From Larix kaempferi (Eukaryota; Streptophyta; Pinopsida; Pinales; Pinaceae), in NCBI GenBank assembly GCA_027924585.1, contig BSBM01000763.1:1691001-1755000 (forward strand): 64,000 bases of DNA. Direction: 5' to 3'. The notes under the pieces are model-generated. The model ran no database searches. It was given only the letters and a program-made list of their open reading frames with translations, and was not told where the DNA came from. Made by a program: the position numbers and the translations under genes. Of this stretch, positions 23,838 to 33,868 are shown piece after piece. Each line of letters begins with the position of its first letter. Position 1 is the stretch's first letter.

Positions 23838-24561
23838 TGTTAACACCCAAAAAGTGCTCACTACCTCATCTACCACATTATATGGCTCATTTGTCCATTT
23901 TCTTACCATATTTCCCTTAAAATCCCAAAAAATCCCATTAAAAAGCCTCCAAAAGGCCTAAAATGCCTCCAAAAGGCCATAAAACCCTCAAAATAGCCTA
24001 AAAAAGGCTAAAAAACCCCCCTTTTCCTCCAAAAATAGCAAAAATCCCCTAAAAAGGGAATAAAAATATAAAATAATGAGGAAAAGGAGGAAAAAACCCT
24101 ATACAGCTGCACAAAACCATGTGTTTCCTAAAACCATGGGTCAGCACTCCACCACCAAAAAACTATAAATAGGTGATGGAGATCCCTTATTCCATATCCA
24201 CAATCACAAGCACCCTTACTCTGCCAAAATCTCTCTCGAAACCTTAGTTCACCTTTGAACTATTTTCACCTTGAGAGCCACCTTTGGCCCATTCCCATCA
24301 TTGGAGAAGGAGAAGGAGCATCTTGAAGCTTGGAGCATCCTCCTGGACACTGCAAAGGGCTTCATCAAACCTTGACACTCAAGGTAACATTAATAGAAAA
24401 AGCCATTCTTCCAATTTCATGTTTATGTTTCATGCATGCTTTAGAAGTAATTTAATTTTTGTTTTAGCTTAATTAGTTTAATATACTGAACTGCTACTAA
24501 GGAGTCCATTCTCCTTAGTAGGTGCTCATTGGCACAAGCTAGGGGTAAAATCCTAACTACA
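23838..24561 (+). repeat. 5' LTR of element C
   Basis: It is 724 bp, TG to CA. It has an A- and C-rich first half and a TATA-like box at 24164. It keeps a 141-bp segment (24349-24489) that is absent from the 3' LTR. Confidence 0.92.
24164..24171 (+). promoter_or_regulatory. TATA-like box in the element C LTR
   Basis: TATAAATA in the context CTATAAATAGG. The same box is at 33607-33614 in the 3' LTR. Transcription would start about 30 bases downstream. Confidence 0.6.
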
Positions 24562-24565
24562 GTTT

Positions 24566-24575
24566 TGGCGACTCC
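24566..24575 (+). other. Primer binding site of element C
   Basis: TGGCGACTCC starts four bases after the LTR. It is complementary to the last ten bases of a plant tRNA-Arg(ACG) with CCA, as remembered. Complementarity beyond that is partial. Confidence 0.55.
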
Positions 24576-24663
24576 CCTAGTTTTCGAATTTCTGGTTTCC
24601 GTTTTGAATTTTTTAATTTCGGCTGTCCCTTTCGGCCGCCGCATACCGCATCTTTTCCCTCTG

Positions 24664-25030
24664 CAGTCGCGTCCCGACCGCGCCTTTCAGGCCTTTACCT
24701 ACGATCCGACCGCGGCTCTCAGACTGCTTCCGACGCCCTGCCGGCAGATTCAAGTCTGTTACCTGCGATCCGACCGTGGCTAATCAGCCTGTTTGCCGCG
24801 ATCTGACTGCGCCTGTCGGCCTTTTTCCGGCGTCCCGATTGCGGCTTTCTTCCTCTTTCGTGCGTCCCGACTGCACCTGTTAGCCCTTTTTGCCGCGACC
24901 CGACTGCGTCTTGTTCCCTATTTCCTGCGTCCCGACTGCCTCTGTTGGCCCGATAGCCGCGACCTGACCGCCGCTGTTTCCCTTAAACCCGCGGTCGGCC
25001 TGTTCCAAATCGCCACAGACCCGCGGTCTG
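24664..25030 (+). repeat. Degenerate GC-rich tandem array in the element C leader
   Basis: About nine imperfect units near 40 bp share a core like GCGTCCCGACTGCG followed by a pyrimidine tract. An open frame at 24793-25239 is a by-product of the repeats, not a recognised protein. Confidence 0.7.
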
Positions 25031-26371
25031 ATTTCTGCTCTTTTCCTGTTTTGAGCCCAGCCCCTTTTGCTGCAATATTTTCTGCATCTGAACAGCCCCC
25101 TGTCTTACCTGCAGTTCACTACCTTACAGCCTTTCTGCAACATAATTTCTGTTCCTTCTACAGATTTCATTTTACAAATTTCAGTATTTTTTCATTCAGA
25201 AAATTTTGCAAGTTAAACTTTCACTTTCAGTATTGTTGATAGATTGGAAGTTGCCCCCCTTGTGGCACTTCTATTTTTGGGATCATTACCTCACAAGCAC
25301 ACACTCTGTCACATAAATCAAGTGAGCCTTAAAAAGTACCTAATTGAACCAACATTCTAACCCCACTTGGGGAACACAAAAGAATCATTGTAGTTAGGTA
25401 GGGTCGGGGGGATAGGCTTCCAATAACACCCCTCGGTCACTTTCACTTGAGACATAGTTGTTGTCCAAATAGGGAACCAAAATCCCCTAGTACTTTTTGG
25501 CACGGTCACGACCAGTTTATCAGAGGGCCTCTCCCTTAGGAGGGTTGAAGTCGGGAGACTGGTTCCGGAGGCCTGAGTGGAATACCGCACTCCATTCAGT
25601 AACCGAAGGGCTACCTTTCGCGGTTCGCGGGATATCCCTGTATAGGGGTATTGCGGTCAACGAACTAAACGGCAGATTCACCTTTCTGGACGTGTCATGA
25701 ACGGGGTATCTTAGTTGCCATTCTTCTAGGATTGACTACCCGGTGTCCCTCCCGGTAGGGGGATATCATAGCCACTTGGCTTTCCTACTCATATTGTCTG
25801 ACTTGGATTTCATCACCTTGCAGAGGATATGTTTAGTTGAGTCAGAATACTTTTAGTTAGGTGTTTGCATGCTCCTTTACCTCCCTTTGGTCTAGTGAGT
25901 ACACCATTTTTCTTTTTTAGGAAACCTGCTGCTTGTTGGTATTCTGACCATCTTTGTTGTTACTCCACCTATTGTAGCACAGCTGTTGCAGTAGGTGTTT
26001 TGAGTTGGTTGTTGGCCTGAGTGCCTTGCTTTTTAGCTCTCCTTCTGCACCCTCGGTTGCATTAGGATTTTTGAGCTGTTTTTATACTCACCTCAACCCA
26101 TAGAGACTAGACACCATCTGTCACCATTGAGTCCCCGAGACATTCTCGGCGCCTCAGGGGCGAGCCCCCACAGCACGGTTCTCTCGACACCACTCGTCAT
26201 AGATTCCGATCATTGTCCGTTGATACCACTCATCACAGATCTAGAGCCTTGTCACTTGACTCCACTCGTCAGCGACGTAGGCCTCCGTCACCAGATAGTG
26301 ACGCACCTTACTTTACCTCTGATTCTGACGAAGAGTCTGAGAACCCTATTTATACTGCCCCTACTAGCCCC
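25031..26371 (+). other. Rest of the element C leader
   Basis: No gene is recognised. The gag frame is open from a TAG at 26108-26110, so translation could start before the first ATG only with a non-ATG codon. Confidence 0.6.
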
Positions 26372-29300
26372 ATGGCTGGCACGACTTCCACTCCGTTTGT
26401 CATAGGGACCATTGGTGGCACATCCACCACCACACCAGTTACTACACCTGTTTTTGGTATGCCCTCCATGGGGCAACCATCTACCGTTCCCCTCACGGTA
26501 CCTATACCCACAGCGGGAATACCCATCCCCACTACATCAGTGGCTCACACTACCAATGGTGGTGCTGGACCATCCTTCACTACCTCAGTCCCCCCACTTG
26601 GGGGCACCACCTCACATCTTGTCCCTCCACTTGGGGGCACTGGCCCCAACTTGGTCCACAGCACTACTGTGTCACAGCCTTCTTCCAGTTTGCCGTTCAT
26701 GGCTAGCCTCAACCTACCTGACCTGGCCAGATTGACCAACGATCCTATTCGACACGACCCTATGTGGCCTCATATGACTACCAAACTACCCTCTGACATC
26801 CCTAAATTCGAGGGCAAGGCCTGTGAGGACCCACAAAACCATATCATGTCTTTCCACCTATGGTGTTCCTCTAACTCCATCGTGGATGACTCTGTTCGCC
26901 TCCGTCTCTTACAGCACACCTTCACTGGCTCTGCAGCCAAGTGGTATATCGAGCAACCTCATGGGACCCATGCCACCTTTGCTTCCCTGGCCTCGACCTT
27001 CCTGCAGTTCTTCCAGTTGCCTGTCCGCTATGACGCGGGCGTTGAGATCCTCCTATCTTGTAGACAAAACACGGCTACCCATATCACGGACCACATCCAT
27101 GAGTGGCGTCGACGCCGTAGCTTATGCAAGATCAAACTTGACGACCGTATCTTCCTAGATTGGTTCCTCAAATCCCTTCTCCCGGTTATCGCTAAGGATG
27201 TGGCCTCAGAAAGACCCCAGTCTGAAGAAGAAGCCATCCTTAAGGCTCAACAGTTCGACCTCATTTACGCCCAATCGGGTTACCTTTATACCATTATACC
27301 TGACGCCCCTCGCGGCGAGTCCTCCCATCATGATGCGCCGGGGGCATCCCACGCTGCAGATGGTATCATTGGCCGTGTTTCTTCGCATCCCCAACCATTT
27401 TCTATAGCACGTCCTACCCTTGGCCCCGACCTGTCGCGGGCTACTTCACAGTCTGGAGCAACCAACTCGTATGCTCCTATGACACATCACCATTCCCATG
27501 GACCCTCATGTCCACCTCAGTGCTTCGAGTATGCGACTCCTGCTTATGCTCCTCCAGTCGCCCCTCAGCCTTACTACCATCAGCAGGCTGCCTCAGCTCC
27601 TGCGCCTTCACAAGCCCCACCAGCTTATTATCCGCCACAGGCAGCCCCTGCGGCACATCCACAACCTGCTCCGCAGTCCTATCAGCAACCCCCTCAAGTT
27701 GCTGCACCTGCTCAGCCTCAACCTACATATCATCCTCCGCAGCCTGCTCCTGCACCTGCGCAACCTCAAAATCCACCTGCTGCCCAAGGGCAAGTTTACG
27801 CCCAACAGAACCCGCAGCAAAACCAGAACAACCAACGTAACCAGGGCCAACAGAACCGCGGCAAGGGCCGTAATCGGGGAAACAACCAACCTGCAGACCA
27901 AGCTGGTCAACCGGCTAATCCCCCTGACAACAACAATGCGGCCCCCGCTAATCAAAACCCTGATCGCCCGCCCAAGCAGGCCAAAAACCCCAATCTGCGA
28001 ACAAACCACCCTTGTTCTATTTGCGGAGTCTATGGACATTACACCCACGCTTTCCCACATTTAGAGCGAGCTCGGCAGCTCTGGGTTGACGAGGCCCATC
28101 GCCAAGGGCATGCGGCTCCCCAAGCACCGCCCAACCCCCCCCAACCTCAGCAACCCCCTTTGGTGCTGCAAAACCCCTTACCGACCCAAGGCGTAGTGAA
28201 CACTCAGCCGTTGGCTCCCCATCAAGCCAATGCGGCCCAACAACAACAGATAACCTACGCTGCTCCTGATCAACCCATGTTTGACTCAGGTACCCACCAC
28301 TTACTGATGATGTCATCCGCTGACGTCAACCTCCAGACCCGTCGGAACCAATATGGCTCCACCTCTGAAGCCACTCCCACGGATAAACCTACTAACGCCC
28401 ATCCCACCGATCAGGCGTTACGTATACCTCCGCCTCCCATAGACGGCGCTGCGAAAGCACCTCGTTTCCCACTTCGCCGAATCAACAATAACCCTAACGC
28501 GCGCGCTGCGTCAAACTACAACATCGTAGACGACCTAGCCCAATCTCCCGCAGCCATGTCTGCGTTAGAAGTCTTGAAGAACTGCCCTTCCCAGCGCAAG
28601 ACTTTACTTTCCTCCATTGGGGGGATTGACCCAACCGATTCACATTTGATGGCGTTTGATTTAGACCAGTCTGAACCACGCCTACCTTCCAGCTTAGCCT
28701 TCCAAGTTACAGTCTCCGTTAGGAATCTTGTTATCCATCGGTGCATCATCGATGAGGGTGCCTCCACATGCGTTATGTCTACATTTGTATGGCAGAAGCT
28801 AGGATCCCCTCCTCTCCAGCAGTCCACCACTGCGTTACGCGCCTACGACGGTCGTTCGGCCCAGCCCCAAGGCCTTCTACCCAACGTTCCCGTCCAGTTA
28901 GGTGGTAAAACAGTCCTTATTGACATAGAGGTAATCAATGTCCAATTGGATTACAACCTTCTACTTGGCCGCAGCTACATGTATGCCATGCGGGCGGTTT
29001 CCTCTTCTGTCTTTCGCACCATGGTGTTCCCCCATGAAGGACGCGTGGTTAAGATTGACCAGCTCACCTACTATGATCCCAGTGCTCCGGCGGCACCGGA
29101 AAATGTTCTCCCCATGGTTGAACAACCTGTTTCTCCTGCCACAACCTCGTTTGTTTCCTCTACGGGGCCTGGAGTCTACTCAGACGCGCCGATGACCTCC
29201 ACCTTTCAATCCATTCCTCCGCCGTCATCTACGCCCGAAATGTCTGATTTATGTACCTTGTCCCACGACAACCTACCACCTAACACTCAACCACCCTTGT

Positions 29301-30643
29301 TGCCAAAACCACCACTGATACCTAGCCACATTGGTGTTACACCGATCCATACGATCCCCTTCCTAGTCCCTCCATCGGGAGTAGTAAGCGCCCCGGTCAT
29401 GGCTACCCTTAGCCTCCCTGGGTTAACCTTGGGATTACCTGTATGGTATCTTTCGCCTCCCGTTCGCCCGCCGACACCCGATGTCGTCCTCCAGCCGGTG
29501 CAACCCATGGCTACTACTACTCAGCCACCTCCCGGTGTCTCTACCCCTTCGTCCTCCACGACACCTCCTCCTACTCCCAAACCCACTGGGGGCAGAGGTC
29601 CCCAACCTTACACTGCCGTACCACCTCCAAAGACAGTCAAGAACCCTCCAGTGTTTCGTGCTCCTCCTAAATGCTCGCTGTGTGACGAGTTGGGCCATGC
29701 GACCCACCAATGCCCACAGTTACCCGCATTGCAGAAGCACATGCAAATGCTCGATGATGACCCCAACATCCCAACTGTCGAACTAAACCCTACTCCTAAG
29801 CCTAAAGATAAGTCCCTACGTACCAACCACTCCTGCGCCATCTGCGGTATTTACGGGCACTATTCACATCATTGTCCCGATCTCCCGGATTACAGAGCGG
29901 CTCTCTATGAGATGAACAATCTGGATCTTGAGACGGCACCACCTACCATTGAGGAGATCTACCCCCCAGACTCTTCACCTTCTGGAGAGATTAATACCAT
30001 CTATATGATTTCTTCCACCACTCCCCCCTCGTCAACCGATTTGACGACGCAAACTTTCCGTACTGATGAGGAGATTCTTGAGGCCCTCACCGCCCTAGAT
30101 TATCCCTGGGATGATATGCATCATCGTTCCTACTTCATCCCAGAAGCATCTTCCTCTAGCTCCGCTACCCAATACGCGGTTGAATCCAAAGACTTCCTCC
30201 CCACCAAGGTCGACTGGTTCAAGGACCCTATTACTGCTCCTGATGCCTTCGAGGAGGGTAACATGGCCAACATCTCACCTGTCATCCAAGTTGATATCAC
30301 TGCCCCAGGACGTGCCCCTGAACTCATTACTTTAGGAGCATTCTGCAGTAAACAAGAGATTGAGGACTACATAAACCTTTTCAGAGAATTCCGTGATGTC
30401 TTTGTCTGGTCCTATACCGCAGTGCCCGGTCTCGACCCTGCCATCATAGAGCACCACCTTGACACCTCTGAGTCAAGGGGCATAATAGTTTCCCTCGACC
30501 CTGGGATAGGGGGCATGATCAATCATTTTGATCCTACCCCATCACATCTATCTCAGCACGTCAACGAACCCATTGTTCAAACCCACACATATGTGATCCA
30601 TAATCACAAACCCCATGCACATAGCATGGGGGAAAGTCATTAA
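26372..30643 (+). CDS. Element C gag-protease polyprotein
   Basis: The first in-frame ATG is at 26372, giving 1,423 aa without a stop. A short open stretch upstream lacks an ATG. The gag core starts near 26699 (MASLNLPDLARL) and has DPQNHIMSFHLWCSSNS and AAKWYIEQP. A Pro/Gln/Ala-rich linker follows, then a degenerate knuckle (CSICGVYGHYTHAF, last Cys lost). The protease has IDEGASTCVMS (about 28748) and LLLGRSYMYAM. Two full CCHC knuckles then follow it: CSLCDELGHATHQC (29672-29713) and CAICGIYGHYSHHC (29834-29875). The C terminus, with FRDVFVWSYTAVPGLDP, is the segment that precedes RT in relatives, but the ORF ends at 30643 without RT. DEG in place of DTG is a lineage variant as far as I recall. 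Capsid and protease functions are known for the family; activity here is not shown. Confidence 0.88.
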   Translation: MAGTTSTPFVIGTIGGTSTTTPVTTPVFGMPSMGQPSTVPLTVPIPTAGIPIPTTSVAHTTNGGAGPSFTTSVPPLGGTTSHLVPPLGGTGPNLVHSTTVSQPSSSLPFMASLNLPDLARLTNDPIRHDPMWPHMTTKLPSDIPKFEGKACEDPQNHIMSFHLWCSSNSIVDDSVRLRLLQHTFTGSAAKWYIEQPHGTHATFASLASTFLQFFQLPVRYDAGVEILLSCRQNTATHITDHIHEWRRRRSLCKIKLDDRIFLDWFLKSLLPVIAKDVASERPQSEEEAILKAQQFDLIYAQSGYLYTIIPDAPRGESSHHDAPGASHAADGIIGRVSSHPQPFSIARPTLGPDLSRATSQSGATNSYAPMTHHHSHGPSCPPQCFEYATPAYAPPVAPQPYYHQQAASAPAPSQAPPAYYPPQAAPAAHPQPAPQSYQQPPQVAAPAQPQPTYHPPQPAPAPAQPQNPPAAQGQVYAQQNPQQNQNNQRNQGQQNRGKGRNRGNNQPADQAGQPANPPDNNNAAPANQNPDRPPKQAKNPNLRTNHPCSICGVYGHYTHAFPHLERARQLWVDEAHRQGHAAPQAPPNPPQPQQPPLVLQNPLPTQGVVNTQPLAPHQANAAQQQQITYAAPDQPMFDSGTHHLLMMSSADVNLQTRRNQYGSTSEATPTDKPTNAHPTDQALRIPPPPIDGAAKAPRFPLRRINNNPNARAASNYNIVDDLAQSPAAMSALEVLKNCPSQRKTLLSSIGGIDPTDSHLMAFDLDQSEPRLPSSLAFQVTVSVRNLVIHRCIIDEGASTCVMSTFVWQKLGSPPLQQSTTALRAYDGRSAQPQGLLPNVPVQLGGKTVLIDIEVINVQLDYNLLLGRSYMYAMRAVSSSVFRTMVFPHEGRVVKIDQLTYYDPSAPAAPENVLPMVEQPVSPATTSFVSSTGPGVYSDAPMTSTFQSIPPPSSTPEMSDLCTLSHDNLPPNTQPPLLPKPPLIPSHIGVTPIHTIPFLVPPSGVVSAPVMATLSLPGLTLGLPVWYLSPPVRPPTPDVVLQPVQPMATTTQPPPGVSTPSSSTTPPPTPKPTGGRGPQPYTAVPPPKTVKNPPVFRAPPKCSLCDELGHATHQCPQLPALQKHMQMLDDDPNIPTVELNPTPKPKDKSLRTNHSCAICGIYGHYSHHCPDLPDYRAALYEMNNLDLETAPPTIEEIYPPDSSPSGEINTIYMISSTTPPSSTDLTTQTFRTDEEILEALTALDYPWDDMHHRSYFIPEASSSSSATQYAVESKDFLPTKVDWFKDPITAPDAFEEGNMANISPVIQVDITAPGRAPELITLGAFCSKQEIEDYINLFREFRDVFVWSYTAVPGLDPAIIEHHLDTSESRGIIVSLDPGIGGMINHFDPTPSHLSQHVNEPIVQTHTYVIHNHKPHAHSMGESH

Positions 30644-30844
30644 CCCTGCTCATTTTTTCACACTTGTGATCTCAACCATTTTTGAGGTCACATATCACTT
30701 GTAGATTTGATTTGATTTGATACACCTAGTCTTATTCCCCCACGGGTCATCATTTCTCCCCACCACTGCATCTTTGGCTCGGTGGGCTCACCTTTGACCA
30801 TTTCGGAGTCCTTATGACCTCCGTTTTTTGCACCATTTGCACTG

Positions 30845-31262
30845 TCGGATTCATATTTCCGTGCCCGTGATGATGCTTGAGATCATTTCTCGCTCTCACC
30901 AGGACCAATATCAACATTGTGTCCAGACACCACTAGTCGCCTTGGTTTGCGTGCCACATCGGCCGCTCTCTGTTTTTCACATGTTTTATATCATCGGATT
31001 CATTTTTCCGAGCTGGCGATGATGCTTGAGATCATTTCTCGCTCTCACCCCCCGATCTTTCGGGTATTTTTCCAAAACGCCCTCGTCGCCTCGGTGTGCG
31101 TGCCACATCGGCCGTTACCCGTTTTTGACATCCTTTATATCGTCGGATTCATTTTTTCGAGCTCGTGATGATGCTTGAGATCATTTCTCGCTCTCACTTG
31201 GTACAATTTCAACATTGTGTCCCGACACCTTGCTGCCTCGGTTTACGTGCCACATCGGCCGC
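30845..31262 (+). repeat. 149-bp tandem repeat, nearly three copies
   Basis: TCGGATTCAT starts at 30845, 30994 and 31143, exactly 149 bp apart each time. Each unit carries GATGATGCTTGAGATCATTT and ends with GTGCCACATCGGCCG. It lies in the 3' noncoding part of element C. Confidence 0.85.
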
Positions 31263-31451
31263 TATCGGATTGTTCCACTTTGTACATGAGCCCTTCACTC
31301 CCGTCATACTGCAAATGTCTCGTTATTTTGCTACCCCGCAAGGAGGCCCATCAGTGTTCCTACCTACCCTCGTTCTTGGTCACCATTATTGATCCTTGAT
31401 TGAACACTTCCTCCTTGCCTAGCCATTTCCTTTGTTCGGTATAATTTTATC

Positions 31452-31487
31452 CCTTTTTCGGGCCGGACAAGTCCTTTACGAAAAAGG
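31452..31487 (+). repeat. CCTTTTTCG/CGAAAAAGG hairpin in element C
   Basis: The nine-base arms 31452-31460 and 31479-31487 are perfect complements with an 18-nt loop. A related copy with one arm mismatch lies at about 31613-31649, and a weaker one near 31695-31725. The same design occurs in element A. Confidence 0.7.
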
Positions 31488-31746
31488 CACTGAGGGAGTT
31501 TCCGTTAAGCTCTTTTCTGACTCCTAAAAGAATGAAAAGATCGCCGAGCAATCTTGCTTCCTTTCATGCTCGTTAAAGTACCTGAAAGGGCGTCTATCTG
31601 GTATAAGTTTAACCCTTTTCCGGACCTGGTAGACTAATTACGAAAAAGGAATACTCTAGTCACACCGGCTAGAAGAGTTCTTCATTGCATCCTTTTATGC
31701 TTCTTTGGGCCTTGGAGACTAAATCTACGAAAAAGCAACCCCCTGG

Positions 31747-31955
31747 AGTCTTCTTACTTGCTTTCAGACTCTCTAAAATTGAAAGCAACCACGAGCATGA
31801 ACTGTCCTAGGCTCGGAAAATCCACACGACAGTACCATTCCATCATTTCAGAGTCTTCTTATTTTCTTTCAGACTCCTTAAAATTGAAAGCAACCACGAG
31901 CATGAACTGTCCTGGGCTCGTAAAATCCACACGACAGTATCATTTTACACAAACT
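31747..31955 (+). repeat. 105-bp tandem dimer in the element C 3' region
   Basis: AGTCTTCTTA starts at 31747 and its near copy at 31852. Both units share GAAAGCAACCACGAGCATGA and CCACACGACAGTA. Confidence 0.8.
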
Positions 31956-32044
31956 TCTTCTAGTTCCTTAACCCATGAAGAAGTACCCTCCCATGCCTCC
32001 TGGCACTATGATCGATCATCTCGGCAGCACCCCCAATCAGGTCG

Positions 32045-32204
32045 CCTTTGTTCAGAGTATTCTACAGTCTCCGGCCATTGTACCCCAGCTTGAGTCTCCC
32101 TCAGCCAGTTAACCTTCCCAGATCCAATACAGCTATGATCCCTCTCCCCTTAGTCCGTTTCATATGCTGCCAGATCATTCCCATTATCATACTCTGAACA
32201 AAGG
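32045..32204. repeat. 16-bp perfect inverted repeat in element C
   Basis: CCTTTGTTCAGAGTAT (32045-32060) is the exact reverse complement of 32189-32204. The arms are 128 nt apart in noncoding DNA. Confidence 0.8.
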
Positions 32205-32888
32205 AAGTTTGAGTCCACCCACTCTACTTGCCCAGTTGTCCCTAAACACTTTGTCAATCCTGCCATCAGTACTATCACATTTCGATTGTTTACCTCGTGC
32301 TCCTGTCAAGGAAACATCATTGCCTTGATAGTTGCAGGTCTCCCTCTGTCGACGACAGCTCCTCTATTCCAGAGGATAGGCCCAGAGGTCCCTACGCCTT
32401 GGACTTATCACCATCCGTGGTAAGTGCCTACGGATCATTCTGAGAGGAGACATCATTGCCTCTCCGAGTGGTTGTTCCTCACATGCTCGACTTCAGCACC
32501 TTGATCGCATCGTTGAGGATCGCGTAGGATTATATCCCATCAATTTTTCGTCGAAGATCCCGGATTTCCCCCGACTCTAGCACATTGGTGAGTCACTTCG
32601 GAACACCCAGTTATATGTTCCCGTGGATGTCCGGGCTGCGTTGGCGATTGTATCCGGAAGCCATCCAGTTCTATGCTTCCTTGAGTACCCAGATCAGTTC
32701 CAGTTCAGTGTACCATGGAGAGTTTGACTCCAGTCACTATGATCCAGCAGCTCATCAGTTCCTTTGGTACCACACTCAGTAGCACTGTTGATTGTTCCAG
32801 TGCACCCGTTCTGCAGCTCACACATGATCCGCTCAGCAGTATGTCCCAGATTTGTGTCCCCTCTGGACTCTTATGATGTACACAGTGG

Positions 32889-33120
32889 TCATGTATCTTA
32901 CAGGTCCCCCTTATCGGGCCTCACAGTTATGTTTATGTATCTTGATACGAGCATGGGTATGCCCGCCTCGTCCATATATTGAGATTACTCCTCAGTCAGT
33001 ATTTGAGGTCATGTATATTTCAGGTCCCCATTTTTGGACCCCATTGTTATTGTTACATTCTGATACGAGCATGGGTATGCCCGCCTCGTCCATATGATTA
33101 GATGATTCCTCATCCATTAT
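32889..33120 (+). repeat. 118-bp tandem dimer near the element C 3' end
   Basis: GGTCATGTAT occurs at 32889 and 33007, and TGATACGAGCATGGGTATGC at 32943 and 33061. Both pairs are 118 bp apart. No gene is seen between 30644 and 33266. Confidence 0.8.
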
Positions 33121-33266
33121 TGAGGTTATGTACTTTTAGCTCTTGCAGTTGTTCGGGATCGTTGTTCCGGGCTTCAGTTTGTTTCTTCTCTTCTCTCCAC
33201 ATCCCAGGAAAACCATTCATGACTTATGATGTCCATCGGCCATACGATGAGCCCCTGACCTCGCAC

Positions 33267-33280
33267 ATCAGGGGGCAATC
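33267..33280 (+). other. Polypurine tract of element C
   Basis: A short G-rich tract (AGGGGGCAATC in context) directly abuts the 3' LTR start and is the likely plus-strand primer. Confidence 0.6.
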
Positions 33281-33863
33281 TGTTAACACCCAAAAAGTGC
33301 TCACTACCTCATCTACCACATTATATGGCTCATTTGTCCATTTTCTTACCATATTTCCCTTAAAATCCCCAAAAATCCCATTAAAAAGCCTCCAAAAGGC
33401 CTAAAATGCCTCCAAAAGGCCATAAAACCCTCAAAATAGCCTAAAAAAGGCTAAAAAACCCCCCTTTTCCTCCAAAAATAGCAAAAATCCCCTAAAAAGG
33501 GAATAAAAATATAAAATAATGAGGAAAAGGAGGAAAAAACCCTATACAGCTGCACAAAACCATGTGTTTCCTAAAACCATGGTTCAGCACTCCACCACCA
33601 AAAAACTATAAATAGGTGATGGAGATCCCTTATTCCATATCCACAATCACAAGCACCCTTACTCTGCCAAAATCTCTCTCGAAACCTTAGTTCACCTTTG
33701 AACTATTTTCACCTTGAGAGCCACCTTTGGCCCATTCCCATCATTGGAGAAGGAGAAGGAGCATCTTGAAGCTTGGAGCATCCTCTTGGACACTGCTACT
33801 AAGGAGTCCATTCTCCTTAGTAGGTGCTCATTGGCACAAGCTAGGGGTAAAACCCTAGCTACA
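33281..33863 (+). repeat. 3' LTR of element C
   Basis: It is 583 bp, which equals 724 minus the 141-bp segment missing relative to the 5' LTR. I count five substitutions against the 5' LTR. Confidence 0.92.
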
Positions 33864-33868
33864 GTGTG
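33864..33868. repeat. Target duplication of element C (right copy, GTGTG)
   Basis: GTGTG follows the 3' LTR and matches 23833-23837. LTR B resumes at 33869. Confidence 0.92.

Larger units (their letters stand above)
23838..33863 (+). mobile_element. Element C: Tat-like element with gag-protease only
   Basis: LTRs at 23838-24561 (724 bp) and 33281-33863 (583 bp) begin TGTTAAC and end CTACA, flanked by GTGTG duplications. The interior has a PBS, a long repeat-rich leader, one 1,423-codon gag-protease ORF, and 2.6 kb of noncoding repeats. No RT, RNase H or integrase is visible, so it must depend on enzymes made by another element. Five substitutions in 583 aligned LTR bases indicate a recent insertion. 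The gag resembles that of element A. It resembles the plant TR-GAG type of non-autonomous elements. Confidence 0.9.

Noticed and set aside
24793-25239. 148-aa + strand frame
   Set aside because: It spans the GC-rich leader repeats and has repeat-driven composition without domain features.
27498-28064. Long frames on both strands overlapping the element C gag linker
   Set aside because: They are shadows of the Pro/Gln/Ala-rich gag frame.
30845-31262. CRISPR-like array
   Set aside because: The 149-bp units are head-to-tail repeats without short unique spacers, in a plant retroelement.
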